In this document: piece after piece, positions 53,407 through 64,000 of the stretch
Position numbering within the stretch: the first letter of the stretch is position 1
Layout: each line of letters starts with the position of its first letter
From: Gambelia wislizenii
Taxonomy: Eukaryota > Chordata > Lepidosauria > Squamata > Crotaphytidae
Direction of reading: 5' to 3'
Length of the DNA stretch: 64,000 nt
NCBI GenBank assembly: GCA_030847615.1
Contig: JAUMIR010000014.1
Location: 10,888,501 to 10,952,500 of the forward strand
Notes under the pieces: model-generated
The model's database searches: none
Told to the model about the DNA's origin: nothing
Seen by the model: the letters and a program-made list of their open reading frames with translations, nothing else
Made by a program: the position numbers and the translations under genes

Positions 53407-54039
53407 ATGGCACTGCTGTCCCTCACTGATGTGCGTATGGCCGAATGTGGGATCTGCTATGAGGCCTACAAAGAGGCCACCAGCGGGCGAGTGCCCAAAC
53501 TTCTGTGGTGCTGCCACTCTATCTGCCTGGCCTGCCTGAGACAATTGGTCTGCCAGAACAGTGCTTTCTCCTTCGTGGTGTGTCCGTTTTGCAGGATGGT
53601 GACCCTCGTGCCCGAAGGAGGACTCCAGGCCCTGCGGAACGATGAAGCCCTGCTCCAGCAGATGGCTTCCACCCAGGGAATGGTGAGGATGGAAGTCCAA
53701 GAAGAGCCTGGCAATGACCAAGACTCTCCCAGGGTCTCCAGCTGGACCCCCAGCAACTCAGCTCCAGCTCTGGATTTTAACTATAGGCCCAGTTCACCCA
53801 TCTTTACAGTCAGCAGTTTTGTTCCAGCCTATGCAACGGCATTCCATCCTAGAATGGAGATGTGGGGCAGATTTTGTCTGCAAGAGGTGCGCAGTGCTGT
53901 GCTGGTGGAGCTCCCCAACAGAGCCTCCAGCCGAGACTCTGAGACCCCTACATCTGTGGAGAACCTGCGACTCTGCTTTGCCATAACCATCATTCTCCTC
54001 ATTGTCTCTGTCTTCTTTGCCTTGGTCTCCTTGAAGTAG
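53407..54039 (+). CDS. RNF183: RING E3 ligase with C-terminal membrane anchor, RNF183-like
   Basis: A single 210-codon open frame. An N-terminal RING has C14-x2-C17, C35-x-H37-x2-C40-x2-C43 and C59-x2-C62, with the LLWCCHSICLACL core seen in the RNF152/182/183/186/223 group. The C-terminus is one hydrophobic segment, residues about 187-209 (LCFAITIILLIVSVFFALVSLK), preceded by a low-complexity S/P-rich middle. This intronless RING-plus-tail-anchor layout fits RNF183 (human about 192 residues), an ER/Golgi/lysosome-membrane ubiquitin ligase. The neighbouring FKBP15-like gene supports RNF183, because the two lie close together in human 9q32. Family is confident from sequence; the exact orthologue is inferred from context. 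It lies on the same strand as LRSAM1, about 2.1 kb past its polyA signal. Confidence 0.75.
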   Translation: MALLSLTDVRMAECGICYEAYKEATSGRVPKLLWCCHSICLACLRQLVCQNSAFSFVVCPFCRMVTLVPEGGLQALRNDEALLQQMASTQGMVRMEVQEEPGNDQDSPRVSSWTPSNSAPALDFNYRPSSPIFTVSSFVPAYATAFHPRMEMWGRFCLQEVRSAVLVELPNRASSRDSETPTSVENLRLCFAITIILLIVSVFFALVSLK

Positions 54040-54084
54040 GCTGGAGGGCCAAGCAGGGTGGGCACAAGGGAGATTCAAAGGTCT

Positions 54085-54490
54085 GGAAACCAAGCTTCAT
54101 GAAGAACGACTTAGGGAGCTGGGTACATTTTAGCTTGGAGAAGAGAGGACTGAGAGGTGACATGATAACTAACTTTAAATATCTAGAGAGATGTCCTGTA
54201 GAAGATGGAGTGAGCTTGTTTTTTTGCTCCTCCACAGACTAGAACACAAACCAATGGGTTCAAATCACAAGAAAAGAGATTCTGTCTCAATTGTAGGAAG
54301 AACCTCCCCCCCCCCGCCACTGCAATTGCTGTTTGACAGTGGAATAGATTGCCTCAGAGGATGGTGGACTCTCCATCTTTGGAGGTCTTCACACAAAGGT
54401 TGGATGGGCATCTTTCAGGAATGCTAGAGTTCTTTATTTCTGCATAGCAGAGTGTGGGACTCGATGTCCCTTCCAATTCTAGGATTCTAC
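54085..54490 (+). mobile_element. CR1 LINE 3' part
   Basis: GAACGACTTAGGGAGCTGG, TTGGAGAAGAGAGGACTGAG, GGAGGTCTTCACACAAAGG and TTCTAGGATTCTACA. Diverged; it lies just past the RNF183-like stop codon. Confidence 0.82.
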
Positions 54491-55193
54491 AGTTCTTGAA
54501 GTAGGCTGGAAGGCAAACCAGGGTGAGCACAAGGGAGATTGGGATCTACTGGTAGATTCCTGGGTGACTCACAATCAATGATCAGCAGCAAAAACAAAAT
54601 CACTCTCCCACCCCCAGAGAGGTTAAAATGAAAGAAAGATGGAAGTTGAGAAGGTGGGACCAGGAGTGTATTTTATTGTGTGAAAGGAAATTCTGATACT
54701 GAGAACACATTCCTGGCCTGAACGCATGCTCAAAGGGAACCTTGTTCCACAAGTCGATGAGGATATTCTTCCTCTTCTACAGCCAATATTTTGGCAACCT
54801 TTAACTGGTAGGTTTCAGTGTTCTAGTAAAAAGCCTACTGTGTAAGCCTGAAAAAGCCTACTGTGTAAGTCTGATGTCTGTCCACTCCTATTTTAAATAT
54901 CTCCACCAAAAGGAAGAGGTGCGTTGGGAAGGCATAGTTTCCATTAAACATAGGTACCTTGAGCAGTTTAAGTGGTCACTGTTGTCTCTCTTGTTTCAAG
55001 TTACTACATGGGTAACATCTGTGTTCTCCATCCCAGAAGTTTGTTTTGTACTCAGGTTTGGAACTGGGTGTCGATATATCATGCTGTTCTCTTTGCAAAT
55101 TGTAATTTAGACATTTGCTGCATAAAGCATATCATGTTAAATTATCCTTTCCTTCTTATATGAACTTTCCTTCTTAAATTTCAAAAATTTAAA

Positions 55194-55199
55194 AATAAA
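55194..55199 (+). terminator. AATAAA polyadenylation signal candidate for the RNF183-like gene
   Basis: AATAAA in an A/T-rich stretch about 1.15 kb past the stop codon. The putative 3' UTR would include the CR1 fragment at 54085-54490. Confidence 0.3.
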
Positions 55200-55628
55200 A
55201 TGTAAAAACCAGAAGCAAAGCACCTAGCTCTTTTTTTTTCAGAATCAAAAGAACAGTCAAATGACTTTGTATAACTTGCTTCTTTGCCATAATCTGCCAC
55301 TGATTTTATCCAGGAAAGGCTGAGAAAGTTAAAAAGCAAAGTTGCAAGCCTTCACTTCTGGATCTCTAAATCAAGGATTAGCAGAAAGCAGATCAGGAAC
55401 TACCAACAGATCTCTGTGTGATTTCAAAAGTCTTTGACTTCTAATTGTCTAACAGAAGCAAATAGCTTTTTGATCAGGGTAAAAAAAACCAGGAGATTTC
55501 TGAGAAAGAGCATATCAGAGCTTGGTCCTGCTGTTGGTCACAAATTGCCAGAATGAGCATTTGCCCTTTCTCCCCCCTTATTCTTATGGCTAGATGCCAG
55601 AGCTATTACTGCTTTTATATCCAAGTCC

Positions 55629-55850
55629 AGCATGGTATGGTGTTTTGGACTCTAGGAGATCAGGGTTCAAATCCCAGCTCAGCTGTGCAAACTCCATGAG
55701 TTACCTTGGGCAAGTCACTTTCTCTCAGCCTACAAGGAAAGCAATAGCAAACCTCCTCTGAATAAATCTTGCCAAGCAAAGCCTATGATAGGGTTGCCTT
55801 AGGATTGCCATGAGCCAGAAATGACTCGAAGGCACAAAACCACCACCAGC
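55629..55850 (+). mobile_element. SINE, ACA-tail tRNA-derived family
   Basis: GCATGGTATGGTGTTTTGGA, B-box GGGTTCAAATCCCAGC, GGGCAAGTCACTTTCTCTCA and ATGACTCGAAGGCACAAAAC. Confidence 0.85.
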
Positions 55851-55854
55851 AGCT

Positions 55855-58800
55855 ACAGGATCCCCCAGTACTCATTAAGCATACATACCAACCGGAAGAA
55901 TGCCCATTCCTGCTCTGGTTGCTGTATTTTTACACTGGCTTTGTGGAGATGTATCTCAAGTCTGATTTTACTGTGTGAGGACTATGAAAGTCCCAAGCTG
56001 CTCTTCAGCAAGGAACAGATAAATGTTGGACATTTTGCTGCTTGAAGTGAAGGACAAGCCAGCACCCTCCCCATTTTAGGTACCGAAGGTGGGTGGACAT
56101 GCAGTTAAATAATTCTTTACCGTTGTCAGCAAGACTGGGTCTACCATGATATCTGAGGGCAGCAGGCCAGGCTGCTTGCTGGATATACACCTCTGTCCAA
56201 TAACAGAGGAATTTCTAGAGTATTCAGGCATTGCTGCCAAGAGTCTGTTATTGTTACCCCTTGGGCATTTATCATGCTGGCTAATTATAAGGCCATCTCA
56301 GACCTAGCTCAAGTATCAGCATATTTTATAAAACACAAGGCACCAATGTGGTCTATATAAGTAGTTCTCAACTTTTGGCCCCTCTAGATATTTTGGACTT
56401 TAGCTCCCTTTATGCCTGCTGGCTGGAGCTTCTGGGAGTTGATATCTTGAGGCCCAAAGCTTGAAAAACTCTACTTTGTATTACTATGACATCTATTAAT
56501 CTGGGTGGATTATCCACTGGTTCTCTAGCTATTGTTGGACTGCAGATCCCAGCAGCCCCAGCCAGCAGAGCTGATGGATGCTAGGAGTTGCTGTTTAATA
56601 ACAACTATCATCCTGATGGTTAGTCCCAACTAGAGTTGACCCATACAATCAACTGTTGAATGGTGAGTCAACATGTAGATGAATCCCATTGATTCAACGG
56701 GTCTAATCTAGTTAGACATAACAATAGGGTTGTCTGAAATGTTGCACAATTTCCATTTATTCTGCTCCTATTTCTCTGTTACATAGCTCAAAACAGTGGT
56801 TCTTTCTCCTCCTCCTCTTCTCTTCCCTCTCATAACCCCGTGAGATAGGTCAGACTGAGGGAATGACTATCCCCAGGTCTTCCCCCATCCTGTTCTGCCC
56901 AATATTTGCTACACCACATTAACCTTTATGCTCAGCAGTGCTATCTTTGCACAATTTGACACATTACCTAAGCTACAGAGTGGAAAGATCTTTGGGGATT
57001 TTTACTCTGTTGCAACCTCCACTGCTTATTTTTCACTTACAATTCAAACACCCACCCCAAAGGAGAGGAGAAGTTGGAGCCTGAACATTCCCCTACAAAA
57101 AAGAAAAATGGTAATTTATGTCTACAAAGGAATCCAGTGGTGGTTAACAAGGAAGCAAACACTACAGCTAAAATTGGGAGCAGAGAAGATCTCTGGCATC
57201 AAGAGACCTTCAAGCAAACTGTCTACACCAGTGCTTCCCAAGCTATCTGATATGGCAGATTTTCCATCAATGTGTCAGGGACTGGGTATCGTATTTATGC
57301 TATTATTATTGTATTCACACAGTTTCCTGGAAACTTACCATAGAATGGCAGCTGACAGCTTATGGACTGGTGCCCATCTGCACACCATCCTTTTGAGTAG
57401 CACGGATGTTACAGGGATCCAATAGGCCTATTCAGAAGACTGGTTTAATAATGAATAGGACAATGACATTTAAAGCATTCTGAAGGCTCTTAGAGCACTA
57501 TATAAAAGGGAAGCACAATCAGGATGCATGTAAACCTCATGTAGCACACATGCATAGCCATGTCTTGTTCAAAACAATCAGGATGAGAAGATATTTAAAT
57601 TGCTTTAATTGCACTTTTATTTTTCAAGACATGAAATCAGGTCTCAGATTCCATCAACATTCCAACAGGAGCAGAGCCACAGCATTTGCTAAGTTCCACT
57701 TTCAAAGTGAGACTATTCAAGGCAACACCTTCCCGCTGAAGGCCACCTTCAGCCACTGCAATGGAGGCAAGAAGGAGGGGAGACTAACTGGAAGGAATAA
57801 ATTTGTCAAAGCGGGGGGGAATTCAACTGCCATTTCCCTCCAAATGTTTTATTGCATGGGACAGGCTACTTTAAAACAAATGTGCAGTTTTCCTTTTCCT
57901 CACTCATTCTAAAGCCAAGCTGCATCATACTTGTGGGCAGAGAGATCAGAAGCCACATAGTTTCTGCCACCAGGAACAGGCAGTAAATCCACTCTTGATT
58001 CTACCACCACTCCTGCAAGTTGCCAAAAGCTCTCCTGCTACTGAATCTCTAGCCCAGGACCAGGAGAACTCCTGGTCAGCTTGGAACAGCTGCGGGAAGA
58101 CCAGTGGTTGCGGTGGAATCAAGCTTCATCACCCCCATAGCAGCAGAATCACCTGCCATTCCTATAATCAGGTATTGTTGTGGTTCATTCCACCACCAGT
58201 CCCATTAAGTTGACAATAACCTCCTCCCCAGTGGGCAAGTGTATGCATCATGGCTGTCAAAGTGAAACCACCTTTAACAGCTTTACTGGGAGGCTGTGGC
58301 CACACGAAAATCAGGTCTGTACAGGCCTTGCACAGGATCAAGCACTCTCTCCCTGGGCAGAATTACAGCACAGATTTTGCTGTGTGATCTCTGCTGAAGT
58401 GAACTGCTTTCTTGGCTTGGTGCTAGCTTGTGGGGGCCCAGAGTTTGGAAAAGCTTTAAGATGTCCAAACCACTCCTACAACAAACCTGTGTAACTGTTC
58501 ATTTTGAAAACTGCTGTTCTCCCTTCTTCCACCCCACAAATGGCCACCAGAAGATTCTAAACCTGCTAACTCAGTTAAAAAAATGTCTACACCTCTCTCT
58601 TCTCTGGGCAGCTCCTATCTCACAACCAAGGAGCAGTCCCATCCCAGAGACATATGCGCACATCAAGGTGTTTGGTAAAGAGCTCTTGGTTTCATAGAGA
58701 ATGGCTCTTTTGCACAGAGAGGATAGAAGAAGGATAAGGTTGAGGTGAAAAGCCACCACCTATAAGGAGCAGGGAATAGTTTAACATTTCATTGGGTTTT

Positions 58801-59230
58801 GTGACAACTCACAGGCTCTGCAGCCACGCCATCCAACCCAGCATGAATCTGGCTGAATGGAACGAAAAGTCATTGGAACAGGGTGGAGAGGGCAGGGTGA
58901 AATTGCTACCCTTTCAACCGGACAGAGCAACACTCGTCTCTTGGCCTTCGGATGTCCCAGGGATTTCATTCCACAGCAGCAAGTGAGTGGGCATATGCTG
59001 TTACAGGAACTGCCAATGGCACAGATTCAGCTCCTACCATAATGCAGAGAGAAAGAACCTTTCAAGAATGTCAGCTACTAGCATGCCTGCTCCCCACATG
59101 CATTCTTACTGTGCAAGGAGGGTACCTTGTAAACTATCCTCAAATTGTGTCCAGCAGTACTGTGGATGGAGACCAGGGTTTGGAGGTTGAAAAAGTTTCA
59201 AAGCCATATGGGGCAAAAGTGAGAAACAGA
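55855..59230. other. Intergenic stretch between the RNF183-like gene and FKBP15
   Basis: No recognisable gene. Open frames of up to 165 codons (56928-57425, plus) have no domain-like pattern. Two ACTACAACTCCCAGCAG-type dispersed repeat remnants lie at about 56370-56470 and 56525-56605. The long non-repetitive part (about 56900-59240) could include an extended FKBP15 3' UTR if a downstream polyA site is used. Confidence 0.4.
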
Positions 59231-59255
59231 TAAAGAGGTCTAGCACCTCAGAGCC

Positions 59256-59261
59256 TTTATT
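59256..59261 (-). terminator. FKBP15: AATAAA polyadenylation signal candidate for FKBP15
   Basis: TTTATT on the plus strand (AATAAA on the minus strand), about 350 bases past the stop codon, giving a short 3' UTR of about 59612-59240. Confidence 0.5.
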
Positions 59262-59612
59262 TTTGCGTCACGCGCAGAGGAAATCCTGCAACGGGCAGGG
59301 CAGAACTGCAATCCCTCCCTGCCTCTTTTTGTGAAGAGATCTGTTTGCATAAATAGTTCTGGGTTAGTAGTAGGGAGAGCTGCACAGTTAGGACAGCCAT
59401 GGTCATGCAGAGAATGGGGGAGGCTGCTTCTGGGTCCAGGTGGAGAGCAACAGAGCCCTCAACTCAAAAAGTGCAAGTAACAGTCAGAGTGTTTCCAGCC
59501 CTGAAAGAGCAGCTCAAGAAAGGTCCATACAAAGAACAGTTCCAACCATTTCAGCCCAAATCAGTGACTGCTTTGCACTTATGAAATCTCTTCATGTCTC
59601 TTGTGGATCTGC

Positions 59613-62600
59613 TCAACCCAGCCAGTCCAAGTCGTCGTCATCATCATCGTCCCCAAAGAGTGGCGTTGGGGGAGGCCGTCCCTTGAAGCTCTGAAGAGGG
59701 GGTGGTGAATAAAGAAAGACGGAAGTTAGATCAAGCTGCTTGGTCACAGACAGGGCTTTGGCACTTTGTTGGGCCAGCAAGAGTTGAATTCTGGGAACTG
59801 TACATTTTCAGCAAACTAGCATCTATTCGCTTACTTTTACATTAAATGCTTTTATAGGCAAATCAAGGAGAGAGGCAGGAGACAGAATCCTTTCCCTCAG
59901 ACCTTTGTCAAGCCTCCTTCACCCCCTTACTGGTTTCTCCTAATTGTTTCCCAAGTCTGCCTTCGCAGTCAAAGACTACAAATGGCACTTTCCCTTTGTT
60001 TTCTGTGAAGAACAACATCCTGAGATCCTCAAACTTGTGCTCTGTATCCAATATTCCTACACCATAGGAAAAGCCGTGCTAGATCAGATCGAAGGCCTCT
60101 CTAGTTCAGCATTCTGCTTCCACAGGGGACAACCAGATATCCCATGGGAAGTCCAAAAGCAGGATAAAATGCAAGTGCACAGGACTTGCTCATGTTCCCC
60201 CAGCACCTGGAATTAAGAAGCATGCTGCTCTGATCCTGGAGACAGCATACAACCATCAGGACTAGGAACCACTGATGGCCCCAGCCTTCAAGGATTTGTC
60301 CAACCCACTTTCAAAACCATTCAAGTTGGCAGACACTGCTGTAACTATGATGTACTGCTTTTAGCTGGCTTGTCACTTTCTTTATAGAGTTTGAAAGGAA
60401 AACTAACATGGCTTGGCATGGGCTAACACGGAAAAATGCATGTATCCCTTTTAAATTCTGCTTGGTGCTAGGAAATTTCCTCCAAAAGAACAAGCTGATA
60501 TTGTGAAGGTTACATGGTATATCTCATTTCCTATGACCATAGAGGATTTACACAAATTCAAAATAGGTGACAAGGAAATTGAAATAGTGAAAGAATTCCC
60601 ACTCCTTGGATCAATTATAAGCCCAGAACAGAGACTGCAGCCAGAAAATCAGAAGAAGACTGGGACTGGGAAGGGCAGCTATGAAAGAACCAGAGAAGAG
60701 AATAAAATGCAAAGATATAAAACTGAGCACTAAGGTCAGGATTGTTCAAACCATCATCTTTCCCATCACCATGTGCAGATGTGAGAACTGGACAGTGAAA
60801 AAAGCTGATAGGAAGAAAATCAATTTATTTGAGATACGGTGTTGGAGAAGAGTGCTGAGGATCCTGTGGATGAGCAAAAAGACAAACAAATGGATCTTAG
60901 AAGAGATAAAGCCTCAACTCTCATTAGAAGCCAAGTTGACCAATTGAGGCTGCTGTACTTCAGACACACCATGAGAAGAAACAACTGACTAGAAAAGTCA
61001 GTTATGCTAGGAAAGGTAGAGGGGAAAAGAAAGAGAGGAAGACCATGCATTAACTGGTTAGACTCAATCAAGGAGGCCACAGGCCTGAACCTACAGGACC
61101 TGAGTAGGGCAGTTGAGGGCAGGGGGTCTTGGAGATGTCTCATTCATGGGGTCGTCATGGTCAAAGCCAACTCAAAGGCAGTTAACAACAACAACATGAC
61201 TCCATGAGACTGGGGAATGGGTTATTTACCAAGGAGTCAATTAGGCTTAATAGTGCAAGTCTATTTTTTAGATTATCTTTAAATTTTATGTGAATATTCT
61301 TCTGGTTGTATTCAGGCACAATGGTTTGTTTAGTGTTCTTCTTTAGCTTTATTTAAATTTTTTATATTAGCAGTTAATAATCTATGTCACAATCTGTTCC
61401 TGATCCTGTTTTTGCAGAGAGAGCCTCCTGTTCTGCTCCTAATTATGTAGTTTATCTGATTTCTGTGTTGGCCATCAGCTGATGTCCATGTATACAGTTG
61501 GCCTTTCGTATCCATGGATACTGCAGCTACAGATTCAACCAGCCACAGCTTGAGTGGGAAGAGGTAGTTTACCTTAAAGGAGGCTATGCATGACCAACTG
61601 ACACTTAGCTTATAGTCAAAAAGTCTATCAAATTTGTTAGCTTGATTCAATTTTCCCAATACATGTGCTTTGCAGTAGTGAGTTGGCAACCGTGACAATC
61701 CATATTAGATCGTAGAAGTTCCTGGCTCCCTTTCTCTTCAGATTCTAGTCTGTCAGGATGGGAGACAGAAGAGTATTTCTTTCTTTCAATACAGTTGGAG
61801 TCTTGATTCATCAATATGGTCTACTAATCTTTTCTGTTATGTCTGGGAGAAGCAATTCCACACCAGCAGACACAACCTACATTACAGGAAAGACCCAGAT
61901 AGGAACTCTCTCCTCCACCCAAAGCAAATTTCTCAACAGATTGAGCTTTTTTTTTTTTTTTGGCCTGCTTTAATGCTCACAGACATTTCATATTACTCCA
62001 TACTAGAAAGTGCAAAAGCTCAGCCTAGACTTCACAAACATAAACACACATACACTCCTCACCAATTCTTCCTCTTCCTCTTCTTCCAGTGGTCCTCCTG
62101 ATGCAGACGGCTTATGAGCTGCAGCTTTAAACAAATTGTCCTTATCTTTGAGGAGACTGGGGAAAATGAAAAGGAAAGGCCAAGGCCAAATTCACTTTAT
62201 GTACTGCAAAGGATGTTGTAGCAAAAAACAATGCTATAAAGCAGAGATGGACACATCAAGACCCACTTTTGATTGTTTTAAAAAGTTAGAATCTCTAGAT
62301 CCATGCCCCTGAGTGAGGTTGCTGTTGTTAAGCATCTTCAAGTCAACTCCAGTTTATGGTGACTCTGTCCTATGGTTTTCTTAGCAAGGTTTATTCAGAG
62401 GAGGTTTGCCATTGCCTTCCTCTAAGGTTGAGAGAGTGTGACTTTTTGAAGTCACCCAATGACTTCCATTTGAGCCCAGAGACTAAGACACAGAGCAGTG
62501 GACTCAAACTACAGGAAAAGATTCCACCTAAGCATTAGGAAGAACTTCTTGAGGGTAAGAGCTGTTTGACAGTGGAATGAACTGTCTCGGAGTATGGTGG

Positions 62601-63706
62601 AGTCTCCTTGTTTGGAGATTTTTAAGCAGAGGTGGGATGGCCATCTGTCAGGCATGCTTTGATTGGATATTTCTGCATGGCGGGGGGTTGGACTAGATGG
62701 CCCTCATAGTCTTTTCCAACTCTGTGATTCTATGAATCCTAGTCCAGTACTCAAACCCCAAAACCACTCTACCTCTGTAATGCAGAGGACGTGTACACAC
62801 TGAGCATTTCCGATAAGGGACACTCAACCTGTATAAACCTTTCTTAAAAACAGGAAGTGACCAAAGCAGGAAGTCCAATCACTTCTTGGTTTGGAAAAGG
62901 CTGCAGAACTCTAGAAAAAGATGAGAGAGCGCCTGAAAATGGGGCCAAGAAATCAGCAGGTCCTGGAAGATGGAAAAAAACTCTCCACAAATTTGACAGG
63001 ATGGGGTAATGAATAGGAAGTGTAACCCTCAAAGACCTACAGGGGTCCAATGTGGGCCCCCAACCCCTAGCAGCTGATCAACCCTGAACTCAAGGCATAG
63101 TATCCCTAGCAGCACTCACCTGGAATCCATTTGAGTTAGGTTGGATCCTGGCGCTTGTTTCACTCCAGCCGATTTGCTGGTTGTGGCAGAAGGAGGGGCA
63201 GACACAGGGGAAATCTCGCTTGGACTATCTGGACAGCTCACTTCTTCTATCGTAGGTGCTTTCTCCTCAGCTTCAGCTTTTGGGGACTCCGGAAGAGCAA
63301 TGGCAGTGTCTACTGTGTTCATTTTAGCCTGAGTGCTTGCCTTCCCCTGTTCAGAGGCAGCAGTCTCTTTGTTCTCCTCCTCTTCCTCCTCCCTTCTTTC
63401 ATTGATCTCGAGCCCTAGAGGAGTCTTTATTGCTTGATCCAAAGCCAATGGCGGCTGCTCATTATGGGTTTCCAAGGGTTCGGTCTGGCTGTCATCTGGA
63501 AGAGGACTATAATTTGATTCCTTCTTGAGGTGCGCAGGAGGCACGTAAGACGCCACTGCTGGTGGTTCATGAGGAGAATCATTCTGGTGTTCGCTGTCAA
63601 GGATTGCAGGGCTTGCCTGCTGCTGCGCTGCAGGATCTGGTCCTTCCTCCTCCCCACTATTCTCATCCTTTTCCTTGTGTCTCTCCAGAAGCTGCAAAGT
63701 TATTGT
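59613..63706 (-). CDS. FKBP15: FKBP15 C-terminal coding exons (partial; 5' part outside the window)
   Basis: Three exons in transcript order: 63706-63120, 62156-62063, 59690-59613 (stop TGA). Splice borders and phases agree (AG|T then TTG|AGC). An alternative acceptor at 63691 keeps the same frame. The first exon encodes a disordered acidic tail of about 195 residues (E/P/S-rich, with EEEEEENKE). The second has KDKDNLFKAA and seven consecutive glutamates. The last gives SFKGRPPPTPLFG, seven aspartates and LDWLG. I recognise this end as the C-terminus of FKBP15 (WAFL), an endosomal WH1/FKBP/coiled-coil protein linked to actin and the WASH complex; the WH1, FKBP and coiled-coil parts lie beyond 64000. 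The RNF183-like neighbour supports the call. The identification is from memory of the family and was not searched. Confidence 0.75.
60490..61200 (+). mobile_element. RTE/BovB-like LINE, 3' coding part, longest copy
   Basis: Across three frames: VKEFPLLGSIISPEQ, STKVRIVQTIIFPITMC, CENWTVKKADRKKINLFEI, CWRRVLRILW, LEKSVMLGKVEGK and NLQDLSRAVEGRGSWRCLIH, ending AACAACAACA. It lies in the last FKBP15 intron, antisense to the gene, with at least two frame breaks. Confidence 0.85.
61494..61560. mobile_element. Tigger-like MITE remnant
   Basis: TACAGTTGGCCTTTCGTATC, GATTCAACCAGCCACAGC. Only the left end is preserved. Confidence 0.5.
62318..62475 (-). mobile_element. SINE, ACA-tail tRNA-derived family
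   Basis: GTTGCTGTTGTTAAGCATC, GGTGACTCTGTCCTATGG, CAGAGGAGGTTTGCCATTGC and a truncated head that runs into CR1 sequence at 62478. Confidence 0.82.
62478..62740 (+). mobile_element. CR1 LINE 3' end
   Basis: CAGAGACTAAGACACAGAGC, ATTCCACCTAAGCATTAGG, GGTTGGACTAGATGGCCC, CTGTGATTCTATGAATCC. Joined head to tail with the SINE at 62318; lies in the FKBP15 intron before the 62156-62063 exon. Confidence 0.87.
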
Positions 63707-63735
63707 CTAGAAAAATGGGGATAAAGGATGAAAGG

Positions 63736-63935
63736 GGGTTGCTGTTGTTGTTATGCATCTTTAAATCGACTCTAACTTACAGCAACCCTATCCCTAGAGT
63801 TTTCTTGGCAAAATTTAATCAGAGGTTTGTTATTGCCTTCCTTTTTGGCTGAGAAAATTGGGTGGGTTTTCATGGCTGGGTTTTCAAGGGGGGTTTTCAT
63901 GGCTGAGCGAGGATTTGGTCTCCCACTCTACCCCT
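63736..63935 (-). mobile_element. SINE, ACA-tail tRNA-derived family
   Basis: GTTGCTGTTGTTGTTATGC at the reverse-strand tail, GCAACCCTATCCCTAGAG, TTTTCTTGGCAAAATTTAATC and a GGTTTTCATGGCTG duplication at about 63867-63905. It lies immediately upstream of the first visible FKBP15 exon. Confidence 0.75.
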
Positions 63936-64000
63936 TGATGCAACTCAAGCAGTGGCATCTCCAACTCCCAACTCCTTTTTTTCTAGATTGCTTTATGCTT

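Noticed and set aside
56928..57425. 165-codon plus-strand open frame in the right intergenic region
   Set aside because: No family resemblance, no supporting splice or promoter context; could be chance in a stretch of low stop density.
60503..61207. Possible host gene with reverse-transcriptase-like residues in the FKBP15 intron
   Set aside because: Multiple frame breaks and matching copies at 43.2 and 52.3 kb show it is a dead RTE/BovB-like LINE.
51860..63110. NIBAN2, expected after LRSAM1 by mammalian gene order
   Set aside because: No NIBAN2-like exon seen; the minus-strand exons at 59.6-63.7 kb have an acidic terminus that does not fit NIBAN2.

Overview
The window is vertebrate nuclear DNA, most likely from a squamate reptile (lizard). 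The genes are intron-rich with canonical GT/AG splice sites. The spaces between exons are packed with CR1, RTE/BovB-like, L2-like and Penelope-like retroelements, a DIRS fragment, tRNA-derived SINEs (Sauria-type and a second type ending in an ACAACAACAA tail) and many short inverted-repeat DNA transposons. That mix is typical of lizards; the assignment is inferred from the repeats, not from a species-specific marker.

Layout: (1) 16-9755, minus strand: the complete seven-exon coding region of ribosomal protein L12 (RPL12, uL11), 165 codons plus stop. (2) 9760-10440: a GC-rich divergent promoter between RPL12 and LRSAM1, with two perfect TCTCGCGAGA palindromes and a TGACGTCA element. (3) 10440-51300, plus strand: LRSAM1, a leucine-rich-repeat/coiled-coil/SAM/RING ubiquitin ligase. 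A likely non-coding first exon ends at 10439, 24 coding exons run from 15692 to 48918, and a long 3' UTR probably ends after the AATAAA at 51280. The exons join in phase to exactly 723 codons plus stop. (4) 53407-54039, plus strand: an intronless 210-residue RING protein with a C-terminal membrane segment, most like RNF183. (5) 59613-63706, minus strand: the last three coding exons of a gene I identify as FKBP15 from its acidic C-terminus; its 5' part lies beyond the window.

RPL12 next to LRSAM1 is the arrangement also known in mammals. The gene after LRSAM1 is not NIBAN2, as in human, but an RNF183-like gene followed by FKBP15. In human those two lie close together elsewhere on chromosome arm 9q, so the window appears to cross a reptile/mammal rearrangement boundary.

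There is no operon logic here. RPL12 is a housekeeping translation gene sharing a promoter region with LRSAM1. LRSAM1 acts on TSG101 and ESCRT-dependent sorting and on xenophagy. The RNF183-like protein and FKBP15 also belong to membrane and endosomal biology, but nothing in the sequence shows they are co-regulated. I found no CRISPR array, viral gene, toxin gene or intact tRNA/rRNA gene. The unusual content is mostly in the transposable elements: several inverted-repeat families, nested insertions and a near-perfect fold-back at 47.3 kb.
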